Shown: positions 1 to 11,083 of the stretch, piece by piece
Position numbering within the stretch: the stretch's first letter is position 1
Layout of the letters: each line of letters starts with the position of its first letter
Origin: Siphonodentalium dalli
Lineage: Eukaryota > Mollusca > Scaphopoda > Gadilida > Siphonodentaliidae
DNA: 64,000 nt
Direction: 5' to 3'
NCBI GenBank assembly: GCA_032622095.1
Contig: CP136065.1
Location: forward strand, 110,403,195 to 110,467,194
The notes under the pieces: model-generated
The model's input: only the letters and a program-made list of their open reading frames with translations
The model's database searches: none
What the model was told of the DNA's origin: nothing
Translations under genes and position numbers: made by a program

Positions 1-160
1 CAGGATTGCCGTACACGCCTGATATATCGCTGAAGAATGTTGAATGTACATCTTGGGACTTGTTACAATGGCAATGACGATTAAATTATTATAACAGGTC
101 TCTAAGGGTACGTTCATACGCTGGCAATATTGCACCGCAAACTGCAAAAAATGCCAGCTG

Positions 161-1259
161 CAAAATTGCCCAAACGAATTTCTGCCAGTTGTGAACAATT
201 CAGCGTTAGTAGTGATCATGTACGACAGCGGTTTTTCGCGTGATTGCTGATATTGCTGAGGCGTTGGCAATATATTAAGAACACAGTGCCTGTTGGTATT
301 CTTAGGCCAGTCAAAATGATGTCGCTTGATATGTTGGCATGTGAGATCGCCACGGCCAGCTCCATCGATGGGATGCTCTGATATGAGTACCATAAACGCC
401 ACCAAGAGAGATGGTGGGTCCGCGCTCAGCTCAACGAAGAACCGACCATTTTCCGAATTTCGAGTAATCCCATTGGTACCCGCCTTGTATTGGTGTTTTT
501 TAACTGGTACCACAAGCTTTCAAACTGTCGGTGAAAATTCCTAACCTAACTTCCATGAATGGCAATTTACTAAAAAAAAAATACCACTGGATGCACGTAT
601 AAAGTCACCCTTGTAACATACATACATTGTTTAATCTGAATCTGTATTATCAAAGTTCCAACCATTGGAAATTCCCAGCGTAACACCACCTATATGGGTG
701 ATAAATCTCAACTGATTGCTACATTTCAGTACAAAAAATCGGTTTAAAAACAACAAATATCACACTTAATAATGTTTGGCATATCAAATTATCATGCAAC
801 ACAAAATTCACACTATTTACTCGGAAGTTTCCAACTAACGTTGTGTCGTGCATGAAATGTCCAAACTGTTGTACTTTGGGGATCCACCCCCGACACACGT
901 CCCTGGTGGTAGATATTGCCTTGATTGAAATAGGTTTATGAAAATACTTGAAATGTTCATATATATATTAACTAATTGGGCTATCTGGCGTTGTCAATGC
1001 GAGTTAGAATATATTTTTATATGCTTAATGTCAGTACTAAATTTACACATACTAATAGCCTATACATACATACATAATAATTGACTACATAGTTATATAC
1101 ATATCATATACATAAATATATGCTTTATGAATGCCAAAGACGAACTATTATCACAACTGTCAAGACCCCCACCATGACACAAGCAACATCACTTTCAAAC
1201 AACTATATTAAATCAATACAGTGGATACGATCATCGAAATCTGGGGTAGACTATCTATA
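161..1259. other. Non-coding stretch, nothing recognised
   Basis: AT-rich sequence with short (AT)n and (TACA)n runs near 960-1110. The only open frames are short, begin with non-ATG codons or have no recognisable composition. I see no gene here. Confidence 0.5.
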
Positions 1260-1273
1260 TCTATATTTGCGAA

Positions 1274-1274
<1 letters not shown>

Positions 1275-1311
<37 letters not shown>
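1275..1311 (+). repeat. (GTCT)n microsatellite at the Helitron 5' end
   Basis: About nine GTCT units follow the Helitron 5' terminus. The second Helitron copy has only about three units at the same place (about 4120-4132), so this tract has changed length since the copies separated. Confidence 0.9.
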
Positions 1312-1312
<1 letters not shown>

Positions 1313-1464
1313 GTTCTATAGAAATTCACAGGGGACCATCTAGGTGATGCCAAAGGGGTCTACTAGGAGTAGCTTTTTACGAGAAAGATAATGGTCGGGG
1401 TTATAATTGTCTAAAGTGACGCCGTTGTTGTCAGGGACAGAAAAGGGGGAGGGGCAGAAAAAAA

Positions 1465-2640
1465 ATTGTCGCCGATTGCCATCAAACTTATATATAATCA
1501 TCCCCATAATATGAGGAATCTAATGTCGTGGTTTAATTATGGAAAAAGTCACGCCGTTCGCGTCAGGGGTGCCCGGAAAGGGGGGGGGGCAGATTTTTTT
1601 TCTCTCGCCGATTGCCACGAAACTTACATATAATCATCACCATGATATGAAGAATCCAACGGTGTGGTTTAAATATGTCAAATGTGGCGTCGTTTGAGTC
1701 AGGAGTAAACGGAAGGGGAGAGGGGCACCAAAATTGATAAAACTAATTTTAGCGCCAATTTCCACCAAATTGATATATATTCTTCTTCATGATACAAGGA
1801 ATCTAATTGTGCGATTTAACAACGCCAAACTGTTGTTTTTGGATGAGAGATTGGAAGGGGTGGGCACTAAATTTGATAATAAGTCGCCGATTGCCACCAC
1901 ACTTATACAAAATCATCCCCACGGTATGAGGAGTCTAATGTTGTGGCTTTTTTCTGTCAAATGTGGCCTCATTCGAGTCAGGGTTGCATTGAAAGGGACA
2001 GGGGCACCAAATTAAATGATGCACAATTGTTTTAGCGCCAATTTCCACCAAAATTGATACACGTTCTTATCCATGATACGAGGAATCTAATCGTGATTTA
2101 AAGACGCCATAGTGGTGCTGTTTGGGTGAGAGATGGAGAGGGGAGGGATTGGCACCAAATTTGATAAAACAAATTGTTTAGTCGCCGATTATTACCAAAC
2201 TTATAAACAATCTTCTCCATGATATCAGAAGTGTAATCGTGTGGTTTAAGGATGTCACAAGTGGGGCCATTCGAGTCAGTGGTGTATAGAGATGAGAGGG
2301 ACACAAAAATTTATATCTATATGTTTAGTGCCGATTTCCACCAGATTGAAACATATTCTTCTCCGTCATACGAGGAATCTTATCGTGTGGTTTAGATATA
2401 CCAAATTGGTGCCCTATGGGTGAGAGATATGGGGACCTTAAATTTGATACGAATTTGTATACTCGCCAATTTTCACCAATTTCATATATATGCATCTCTA
2501 ATCTCTATTGAGTCTTAGTGTGTGTAGCTTGAGTCCGAAATAGGGACGGGAGGGTCACCAAAACTGATACAAAATATTTTTAGTACCAATTACCATCAAA
2601 TTCAGGCACGTTCTTCTCAAATGATACAAGAAATAAAATC
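1465..2640 (+). repeat. Degenerate tandem repeat of about 145 bp, Helitron copy 1
   Basis: About nine diverged units, each containing a segment like CGCCGATTTCCACCAAA, then a run like ATGATACGAGGAATCTAAT, then a G-rich AGGGGAGGGG stretch. Unit starts fall near 1467, 1606, 1750, 1886, 2033, 2181, 2327, 2462 and 2583. Unit-to-unit divergence is high, so the array is older than the split between the two Helitron copies. Confidence 0.75.
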
Positions 2641-3407
2641 GTGCTGTCTGTCGGTCTTTTTGTCTGTCTGTGTGCGTTCTATATATAACTTCACGCGGTA
2701 CAATCGAGATGGCACCAAGGCGTTCTAAGAGGGTAACTTTTTACAAGGAAGATAATTGTGCGGGTTAAAATTTTCTAAAATGACGCTGTTGGTGGGAGGG
2801 GAAATTAAAAAAATATGGTGAAATAGTTTTGTCGCTGATTTCCACCAAACGAATACATAATCACCTTCGCAATATGGTATTGTTCGAGTCAGCGTTGCAT
2901 CAACAATTGATTTAATAAACCAAATTCCACCAAATTCATACACGTTTTTCTCTAATGATATACCATGAATTAAATCACATTTGGTGTCGTTTGCGTCACG
3001 GATGGAGAGCGGATATGCACTATCATTGATAATATTGCTATTCGCCGATATCCACATATAAGTTATATACAGTCACCAGGCCATCTCCATATCATTTTAA
3101 GTAGTTGGGCGTTCACATTTCACAACCCCGACATATGGTGACCCACATAAGTCACTTGAACAATTATATCTTCTTAACAGTCATATTTATATGGGAATGG
3201 CAATCAAGGCATTCACACAATGAGCTAGCAAAAAGAGATAACTAGAAGAAGCATTAAACGTATATTTATCATTCTATTGAAGAGATACATATATTCGTGC
3301 AAACTGAGAGACCTCGAACCGTCAGAGGATTGCAAATATATAATAAAAAAAATTAGTCTGTTCCATTCAATACAGTTTCCACAAAAAGTTACAATTTGTC
3401 AAGAGAT

Positions 3408-3605
3408 ATGGAAGGCCTGTTCAAAAATAGTGGTCACAGTGTGCAGTCAAATATAGTTTCTTCTGATATACAAGAAAATGCAGTTAGTAGAACAAGACTT
3501 TTCAGGATCCTACCAATACTGACATCTGACAAGGGTTTTAGAACAGACTCATCGACTGACATTAACAACTCAAAATCTCGCTCTGTGCCTGGCACATGTA
3601 GCTGA
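3408..3605 (+). CDS. Uncharacterised 65-aa ORF inside Helitron copy 1
   Basis: From the first ATG the frame gives 65 residues beginning MEGLFKNSGHSVQ and ending SVPGTCS before a TGA. The second Helitron has the same frame, full length, with only about three substitutions (two R to S, one S to A). I recognise no domain, signal peptide or membrane segment. The sequence just before it ends in TTCAATACAG, which could be a splice acceptor, so it may be a captured exon carried by the Helitron. It may equally be a chance ORF kept open because the copies are young. No function is proposed. Confidence 0.25.
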   Translation: MEGLFKNSGHSVQSNIVSSDIQENAVSRTRLFRILPILTSDKGFRTDSSTDINNSKSRSVPGTCS

Positions 3606-4071
3606 TATATGAGCGCAGCAATATTTCGTTTAAACTAAGAATATTTAGCCAATATATAGCACCATGAACAGAGGAGCACCTGGAAATTTCTTTGAAACAT
3701 CTGTATCTTCATGGAGATATGATAGCCAGGTGTCCTCGAGATCTTAGTCCAACCAACTAGATTGATTGATACATCTCAATATGCAAAACCCAATTATCAT
3801 CTTTTATCGAACTAATGTGTTTATGATGTTCATGTATCATATTATAACGTCTAATGTATACGCAGTTGTAAATAAATAAATACTTCATTACTGGTGGAAC
3901 GGATTAATCGCGATAAACAATGACAATTGGCAAGGTGAGCCACTACTTATATTCCATGACTGTAATAATCATGTTTTGTGATGCTATTTGAATATACAAT
4001 TTATGAGAAAACGTATAACACTTTAAGCAAGAGCATTCTCTATTCCCAACAAATATCCACGGCATACATTA

Positions 4072-4100
4072 ACCTGGGCAGCGCCGGGTAACCCTGCTAG
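4072..4100 (+). other. Helitron 3' terminal hairpin and CTAG, copy 1
   Basis: Stem ACCTGG/CCGGGT with loop GCAGCG, then AACCCTG and the terminal CTAG. In Helitrons this hairpin marks the end of rolling-circle transfer. The next Helitron starts only four bases later (TATA between them). Confidence 0.8.
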
Positions 4101-4286
4101 TATATCTATATTTGCGAATGTCTGTCTGTCTGTGTTCTATAGAAATTCACAGGGGACCATCTAGATGATGCCAAAGGTGTCTACTAGGAGTAGCTTTTTA
4201 CGAGAAAGATAATGGTCGGGGTTAGAATTTTCTAAAGTGACGCCGTTGTTGTCAGGGGCAGAAAAGGGGGAGGGCAGAAAACATTT

Positions 4287-5455
4287 TTGTCGCCGATTGC
4301 CACCAAACTTATATATAATCATCCCCATAATATGAGGAATCTAATGGCGTGGTTTAAATATGGCAAAAGTCGCGCCGTTCACGTCAGGGGTGCCCGGAAG
4401 GGGGGGGGGCAGTTTTTTTTCTGTCGCCGATTGCCACGAAACTTACATATAATCATCCCCATGATATGAAGAATCCAACGGTGTGGTTTTAATATGTCAA
4501 AAGTGGCGTCGTTTGAGACAGGGATGAACGGAAGGGGAGAGGGGCAACAAAATTGATCAAACTTATTTTAGCGCCGATTTCCACCAAATTGATATATATT
4601 CTTCTTCATGATACAAGGAATCTAATTGTGCGATTTAACAACGCCAAATTGTTGTTTTTGAATGAGAGATTGGGAGGGGGTGGGCACTAAATTTGATAAT
4701 AAGTCGCCGATTGCCACCACACTTATACAAAATCATCCCCATGTTATGAGGAGTCTAATGGTGTGGCTTTTATCTGTCAAATGCGGCCTCATTCGAGCCA
4801 GGGTTGCATTGAAAGGGACAGGGGCACCAAAATTGATGCACAATTGTTTTAGCGCCAATTTCCACCAAATTGATACACATTCTTATCCATGATACGAGGA
4901 ATCTAATCGTGATTTAAAGATGCCATAGTGGTGCTGTTTGTGTGGGATATGGAGAGGGGAGGGATTGGCACACCAAATTTGATAAAAAAAAATTGTTTAG
5001 TCGCCGATTATCACCAAACCTACAAACATCATCTCCATGACATCAGGAGTGTAATCGTGTGGTTTAAGGATTTCACAAGTGGGGCCATTCGAGTCAGTGG
5101 TGTATAGAGATGAGAGGGACACAAAAAATTATATCTATATGTTTAGTGCCGATTTCCACCAGAGTGATACATATTCTTCTCCGTGATACGAGGAATCTTA
5201 TCGTGTGGTTTAGATACACCAAATTGGTGCCCTATGGGTGAGAGATATGGGGACCTTAAATTTGATACGAATTTGTATACTCGCCAATTTTCACCAATTT
5301 CATATATATGCATATCTAATCTCTAATGAGTCTTAGTGTGTGTAGCTTGAGTCCGAAATAGGGACGGGAGGGTCACCAAGATTGAACAAAATATTGTTAG
5401 TACCAATTACCATCAAATTCAGACACGTTCTTCTCAAATGATACAAGAAATAAAA
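4287..5455 (+). repeat. Degenerate tandem repeat of about 145 bp, Helitron copy 2
   Basis: Counterpart of the array in copy 1, with units in the same order. Corresponding units match better between Helitron copies than neighbouring units match each other, so the array predates the duplication of the element. Confidence 0.7.
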
Positions 5456-6203
5456 TCGTGCTGTCTGTCTTTTTGTCTGTCTGTGTGCGTTCTATTATTT
5501 TATAACTTCACGCGGTACAATCGAGATGGCACCAAGGCGTTCTAAGAGGGGTAACTTTTTACAAGGAAGATAATGGTGAGGGTTAAAATTTTCTAAAATG
5601 ACGCTGTTGATGGGGGGGGGGGAAATTAAAAAAATATGGTGAAATAGTTTTGTCGCTGATTTCCACCAAACGAATACATAATCACCTTCGCAATATGGCG
5701 TTGGTCGAGTCAGCATTGCATCAACAATTGATTTAATAAACCAAATTCCACCAAATTCATACACGTTTTTCTCTAATGATATACCATTTGGTGTCGTTTG
5801 CGTCACGGATGGCGAGCGGATATGCACTATCATTGATAAGATTGCTATTCGCCGATATCCACATATAAGTTATATACAGTCACCATATCATTTTAAGTAG
5901 TTGGGCGTTCACATTTCACAATCCCGACATATGGTGACCCACATAAGTCACTTGAACAATTGTATCTTCTTAACAGTCATATTTATATGGGAATGGCAAT
6001 CAAGGCATTCACACAATGAGCTAGCAAAAAGAGATAACTAGAAGAAGCATTAAACGTATAGTTATCATTCTATTGAAGAGATGCATATATTCGTGCAAAC
6101 TGAGAGACCCCGAACCGTCAGAGGATTGCATATATATAATAACAAAATTTAGTCTGTTCCATTCAATACAGTTTCCACAAAAAGTTACAATTTGTCAAGA
6201 GAT

Positions 6204-6401
6204 ATGGAAGGCCTGTTCAAAAATAGTGGTCACAGTGTGCAGTCAAATATAGTTTCTTCTGATATACAAGAAAATGCAGTTAGTAGCACAAGACTTTTCA
6301 GGATCCTACCAATACTGACATCTGACAAGGGTTTTAGTACAGACTCATCGACTGACATAAACAACTCAAAAGCTCGCTCTGTGCCTGGCACATGTAGCTG
6401 A
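6204..6401 (+). CDS. Uncharacterised 65-aa ORF inside Helitron copy 2
   Basis: Same frame as the ORF of copy 1, starting MEGLFKNSGHSVQ and ending RSVPGTCS. It stays open in spite of indels elsewhere in the two elements. No known family is recognised. Cargo exon, regulatory sequence or chance are all possible. Confidence 0.25.
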   Translation: MEGLFKNSGHSVQSNIVSSDIQENAVSSTRLFRILPILTSDKGFSTDSSTDINNSKARSVPGTCS

Positions 6402-6869
6402 TATATCTGCGCAGCAATATTTCGTTTAAACTAAGAATATTTAGCCAATATATAGCACCATGAACAGAGGAGCACCTGGAAATTTCTTTGAAACATCTGT
6501 ATCTTCATGGAGATATGATAGCCAGGTGTCCTCTAGATCTTAGTCCAACCCACTAGATTGATTGATACATCTCAATATGTAAAACCCAATTATCATCTTT
6601 TATCGAACTAATGTGTTTTTGATGTTCATGTATCATACTATAACGTCTAATGTATACGCAGTTGTAAATAAATAAATACTTCATTATTGGTGGAACGGAT
6701 TAATCGCGATAAACAGAATGACAATTGACAAGGTGAGCCACTACTTATATTCCATGACTGTAATAATCATGTTTTGTGAAGCTATTTGAATATACAATTT
6801 ATGAGAAAACGTATAACACTTTAAGCAAGAGCATTCTCTATTCCCAACAAATATCCACAGCATACATTA

Positions 6870-6898
6870 ACCTGGGCAACGCCGGGTAACCCTGCTAG
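6870..6898 (+). other. Helitron 3' terminal hairpin and CTAG, copy 2
   Basis: Stem ACCTGG/CCGGGT with loop GCAACG, then AACCCTG and CTAG, followed by T. It differs from copy 1 by one base in the loop. Confidence 0.8.
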
Positions 6899-7439
6899 TA
6901 TAACATATGTTGGCACAGGTTCCAACCCCGACATGGGCCATAATCTGGACATCTCAATGTGCCATTCCGATCGATACGTGGCAGTTGTCGAAAGTTCATT
7001 GAATTAAACACATTTGAAACAACGAATACTCATACTGAGTCCCTGCCTCCATAAATCTTATATATCTTTGGTGAAGATAGCGACGCTGTTTGTGTCAATT
7101 TTGTCAGCCCCCTTCCCCTATAGCTCCAACATTTCTGAAAAGTAACACTTTCGGAACTCTTTATACCACGTCATGAGATCCCTCCCGTATACATGTATAA
7201 TTAATTATGACAATTCGAATCAATGACAACACGGACACTTGTAATTATTGTTAGCGGCCTCGTATTGTGGGCACCGGCAAAGAGGTAGACGCCGTTATCA
7301 TAAATCGTCGTTGATTGTTGTCAGCCAGCCACGACGGAGCACGAGCTAGTCGGCAGCCTGCAAAAATGTCAGCTAACAAAACGACCATCGGGCATGGAAT
7401 TTTTGCAGTTTCAATTTTGCCAGCGTATGAACCTTCGAT

Positions 7440-8756
7440 ATTATTCAGTGAACGTTATGAACGAACGCTCTTCATTTATTATTACCATTAAGTGGAAACA
7501 AAAAATAAACGCTCTGTATTGTTACATGCTCTAGAAAAATTGCGACCGCTTTCTCTTTCTGGAGTGACAATTCCCATCAGACCAATCTGTTCTATAGTCA
7601 GTATATAGTTCATTTACTGATTGGCATTGTTGTGATCACCGGGAAGTGATAGAAAGTAACCACTACTAGGATAAGTTTGAGGTCTGAACATTGTGCACCC
7701 CCGTGTACGTGGTATCGCCAAAACCGAGGGTATCGCCAAAACCGAGAATATGGGAAAGTCATTTTCACGTATATGATATGGGGATATGTTTGTTTCTCAT
7801 CGTAAAACAGACAACGAACAACGCATGCGCATGTCCACACGAAGCAGGAGTATTTATCCACCCGCTGTCAATCAGTTTTCCCAGATCAAACCATTTAATA
7901 TGTTTTGGCGAATTTTTTCAATAGTGTTTTTGCTTTTGCTCACTCAAATTTTCGATAACATCCACCACTAGTATAGTTCCTGGACGTCCACGCTGCCAAC
8001 ACAAATGCCGGTATATAGTTGAATATGTCAATGAAGCATAGGATTGAATAGAATTTTAAAAATCAATATACGCGCGATATGGATGGACCACTGTCGGCCC
8101 AGAAAGATGTTAACGCCACAGATGAAGATGTTACCAAACGCCGAGCATCTGTGCAGTAAATATCACTTAAGGAGTTTTGATGAGTTTTCGAGTGTTTTTT
8201 TGTGTATCTGAGACTGATCAATTGGACTGCGAATGTCATCTGAAATATGAATCCATAACATATTCGAAATATTGTGTACATATCTGTTATGAATGTATTT
8301 CAATTTAAATTAATTGAACATCCATCTCAGAATTCAGATTTGCGATCTCAAAAAGATGAATGAATGATAACGCGATGCCTTGATCACACGCACGTGAATA
8401 TGTGTTTATTACCTCCATTACTGAAGAACATACATAGTGTTACACATTATTCATAAGTATCTAGATCCGATAACACATTATATACAATAAATTAGGATAT
8501 ATACATTGCGAAAACAGAAACTAGAGAGAGCTGGATAGTGCTGGAGTGACACTGAGTGCAGAGAGAGGGAGTGGTATTGAGAAAGAGAGAAAGAGAAGAT
8601 AGTTATAAAGATACAAATAGTATGATGTCTATCTCACACGCAAGTGGCTTCGTGGAAGAGAGATAAATGTATTTGTCTTATTTCATTCTCACACGCTAGT
8701 GGTTACTGTCACAAAACAAGTAATCTTTCATCGGAGAACGCGAACTCCGTCATTTT
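7440..8756. other. Non-coding stretch, nothing recognised
   Basis: AT-rich sequence. Two copies of GTATCGCCAAAACCGAG stand in tandem near 7711-7745, and a GA-rich tract lies at about 8520-8605. Open frames are short and uninformative. Confidence 0.5.
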
Positions 8757-8856
8757 ATACACTTTGTTTGATGAACCGACATGCCCGGATGAGAAACTGT
8801 GCCGCGCGCGGCACAGTTTCTCATCCGGGCATGTCGGTTCATCAAACAAAGTGTAT
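8757..8856. repeat. Perfect 100-bp palindrome without spacer
   Basis: The 50 bases 8757-8806 are followed immediately by their exact reverse complement (8807-8856). The centre is the alternating GCCGCGCGCGGC at 8801-8812. Pairing resumes for a few bases after one mismatch outside. The right end overlaps the last codons of LINE-A, so the palindrome sits at the 3' end of that element. Long spacerless palindromes are unstable and usually short-lived, so this one is recent, under selection, or an end-joining or assembly product. Confidence 0.95.
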
Positions 8857-9363
8857 CAAAAGTTTGTCCCAACAGAGTTCTACGACCGGTGGTGGGTCAA
8901 ATGCAGTGCCCCCTAGAAAGAATTCGTGAAGACGATTTGGTTTCAGGGAATCCATGAACACGAAGACATCGATTCCGTAATGGTCCAAGATACCACACCA
9001 GAAGATGTAACGTAGTTGAACCATTGCCGGGGAGGTACACGAATTTGTGATGTGCTCCATCTCGTCGTTATAGATTGCTCTACAAGCTGAGCACACAGAG
9101 TTGTTTTTGAACGTTGTTTTGTTACAAAGAATAGCGAGGTTCCTCACTTCTGCGGACTGACGTGGGTTCTCAACAAGGAGTCTCCAGATGCTCCAGGAAG
9201 AGAGGGGATCGCTGTGGGTCGAGAGTAGACGGCGTAACTGTGTGTCCTCGGAGACTGATGTTATCCATTCATCAGAGTAATGGTCACGTACAGCTGTTTT
9301 GACGATACTTTTCCAACAGGGTTTAGTCGGAAAACATCCTTCCTTGAGAAAATTGCTCAAGTA
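8842..9363 (-). pseudogene. LINE-A copy 1: C-terminal knuckle region
   Basis: About 170 residues. The knuckle CSACRAIYNDEMEHITNSC fits CX2CX9HX4C, the pattern at the end of many LINE ORF2 proteins, thought to bind RNA or DNA. The frame runs into the 100-bp palindrome and stops at its edge. Upstream it is separated by an in-frame TAG from the preceding residues. This part is absent from copy 2 because the duplication breakpoint (9367) lies just upstream. Confidence 0.75.
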
Positions 9364-9498
9364 CTACTCGAGATTGTACAATTGAATGATGTCAGTAGCA
9401 AAGCCTGTTGCTGGGATATTGAACAGTTGTAGTTGATATATTTTGTACAGGAATATTCTGAGAGGGGTGTCGTGTGTCGTGGGTAAATGCATGAGGTC

Positions 9499-10155
9499 TC
9501 ACAGAAATAAAAGTTTCCGTACATGTAGCTGGTGTTTTACAGGTAGAAGTCCAAGAAGTCCGTTGGATAGGTTTGTGATTGCTCTGCGAGGAAGATTTTG
9601 CATGTGTTTCGAGCAGGTTCGGAAAGATTTTTCGATAGTATACATTGCTTCTTTGCTCGGTGTGTTGAGAAGTTCTGCACCATATAAAGCTTTTGGTAGA
9701 ACGATGCTCTGAAGAAGATTTGACATCGTGAGTGGGCTGCATAGCTTGAGACTTTTCCTACCAGCTATTGAGAAGTATGTTTTGCGCATGGTATTTGCTA
9801 TATCTTCTGCTCGACATGTACTATGTGTGAATTTGTGCTGGATGATGCCAAGATGGCGACATTCGGTAGTCTCCATAAGATCTCTCGATCCGAGAGACCA
9901 TGTCCTGTGTTTGTTGGATTCATGTTGATAGCGTGTCTCGTTGAATACGACCACAACGCTTTTTGTTTGAGAGAACGTAAAACGCCATCTTTTGCTGTAT
10001 GAATCACAAATGTCGATTAGCATTTCGAGACCGGCCTTGTGTATTGACATTAAACATATATCGTCAGCAGTAGTGGGAGAAGTGCAGTTTATATGACCCA
10101 TCTGGAGACCTTGGTCGGACTGCTCGAGAGTGTGAAGGAGTTCGTCAATGAACAC
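9499..10155 (-). pseudogene. LINE-A copy 1: second half of the RT and thumb
   Basis: 218 residues. The RT catalytic motif appears as TADD at residues 29-32 (usually F/YADD), followed by the typical KWRF-like segment (SKRWRFTF) and the downstream LGI motif (HLGIIQ). The frame is cut by a TGA at its end; the protein would continue in the same frame towards the knuckle. It follows the previous RT block across one TAA. Confidence 0.8.
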
Positions 10156-10179
10156 TAGATAAAAGAAAGGTGACGTAAC

Positions 10180-10521
10180 TTATCCTTGTCTGGAGCCTTG
10201 TAAAATGTCAAATGGTTCTGATAAGCAGCCATTATAACATACACGGCTGGTACACTTGTTGTGCATGTTGGCGATGATTCTTAGAATTTTTCCTTTGTAG
10301 CCGGCTCTGCTAAGTTTGAACAGCAGACCGTCATGCCACACACGATCGAAGGCTTTTTGAGAGTCCAGAAAGCAAACAACGGCCTTCGACCCATGGTCAC
10401 GTGCGTAGCTAATAGATTCCTGTACAACAAAAGACGCCATGTTACACCCAATACGTTTCTGGAAACCAAACTGCAAGCGGTGAGGTGAGAAGTTTGTCGG
10501 AATACGCGAGAGCCGTGACAT
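10180..10521 (-). pseudogene. LINE-A copy 1: central RT block
   Basis: Contains the RT motifs FGFQKRIGC, VVCFLDSQKAFDRVWHDGL (first catalytic aspartate, AFDRVWHDGLL) and the LQGSRQG motif, in the usual order. It ends at a TAA exactly where the conserved G-V/I-SP would follow. The stop is shared with copy 2, so inactivation came before the duplication. Confidence 0.85.
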
Positions 10522-11032
10522 GATATAATGGTTTCGAAAAGTTTATATATTGTGGAAAACAGGGTGATTGCACGATAACTGTCGGGATTATCCCTCGGTT
10601 TTGGGTCGCCTTTATGATTATTCCAACCTTCATGTCTGTGGGAATCCATTCATGTGTGATTATGGCGTTGAACAGCTTGGCTAGAACATGGGACATAGGC
10701 GGTGGAGCGTTGATGAAGTGTTCATTTACAATATCATCGCAGCCCCCCGCTTTGTTTTTCTTCAATTGTTTTATATGAAGAGAAACCTCTGATGGTGGAA
10801 TGCTATCACACAGGGTTGTTATGTTGAAGTCCTCGTGAGATTCTGAAAACAGTCGGGAAATTTCTGCACGAACATGTTCCTCAAAGTCATGGTCTTCGTG
10901 TCCGTTTGGTCTATAAAGTTGGCTGAAATAATCATTCCAACCATGAAGTAAATCTACAGGGTTGTTACATACGCCAGATCCGAAATTCAAACCTGTCGAC
11001 ATAAGTTGGGACCTTGTGGTAGGTTTCGTCAT
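10442..11032 (-). pseudogene. LINE-A copy 1: linker and start of the RT, frameshifted
   Basis: Encodes the linker and the start of RT (KNKAGGCDDIVNEHF, then LFNAIITHEWIPTDMKVGII). After VGII the frame is lost: copy 2 has 10 extra bases at about 14565-14574 that copy 1 lacks, and only copy 2 continues into the PLFKGD and YRAITL motifs here. In copy 1 those motifs are read in another frame (about 10281-10600). Confidence 0.8.
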
Positions 11033-11083
11033 CCGCCAGAAAGCTGTATTGTCGGAATGAGCTCCGCGTTCTACATCGTAGAG

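Larger units (their letters stand above)
1260..4100 (+). mobile_element. Non-autonomous Helitron, copy 1
   Basis: Starts with TC (TCTATATTTGCGAATG) after an A and ends with CTAG before a T, as expected for Helitron insertion between A and T. A 6-bp hairpin (ACCTGG/CCGGGT, one G-T pair, 6-base loop, 4072-4089) lies 7 bases before the terminal CTAG, the usual Helitron 3' signal. There is no Rep/helicase gene, so it must depend on an autonomous partner for rolling-circle transposition. The interior holds a GTCT microsatellite, about nine degenerate units of about 145 bp, a second 5'-end-like module at about 2643-2850, and a small ORF at 3408-3605. A similar copy follows directly in the same orientation. 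Confidence 0.8.
4105..6898 (+). mobile_element. Non-autonomous Helitron, copy 2, directly after copy 1
   Basis: Same orientation and organisation as copy 1: TC start, short GTCT tract, about 145-bp tandem units at about 4287-5455, a second 5'-end-like module at about 5455-5690, the 65-aa ORF, a 3' hairpin and CTAG. The copies differ by many substitutions and small indels (for example the 4-unit-shorter microsatellite and a missing CATCTC near 5885), so they are not a very recent duplication. The join CTAG-TATA-TC fits insertion of one Helitron into the AT site left at the end of the other, or read-through producing a head-to-tail dimer. Confidence 0.8.
106..7435. mobile_element. Possible old element with terminal inverted repeats enclosing the tandem Helitrons
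   Basis: A segment at about 106-160 (core TTCATACGCTGGCAA, followed by AACTGCAAAAA) is found inverted at about 7390-7435, with a 5-base insertion near the left tip. The two copies face inward as terminal inverted repeats would. No transposase is visible between them; the interior is mostly the two Helitrons. I see no clear target-site duplication. It may be a decayed DNA transposon that was later hit by Helitrons, or two separate MITE ends. The inverted pairing is seen directly; the single-element reading is inference. Confidence 0.35.
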
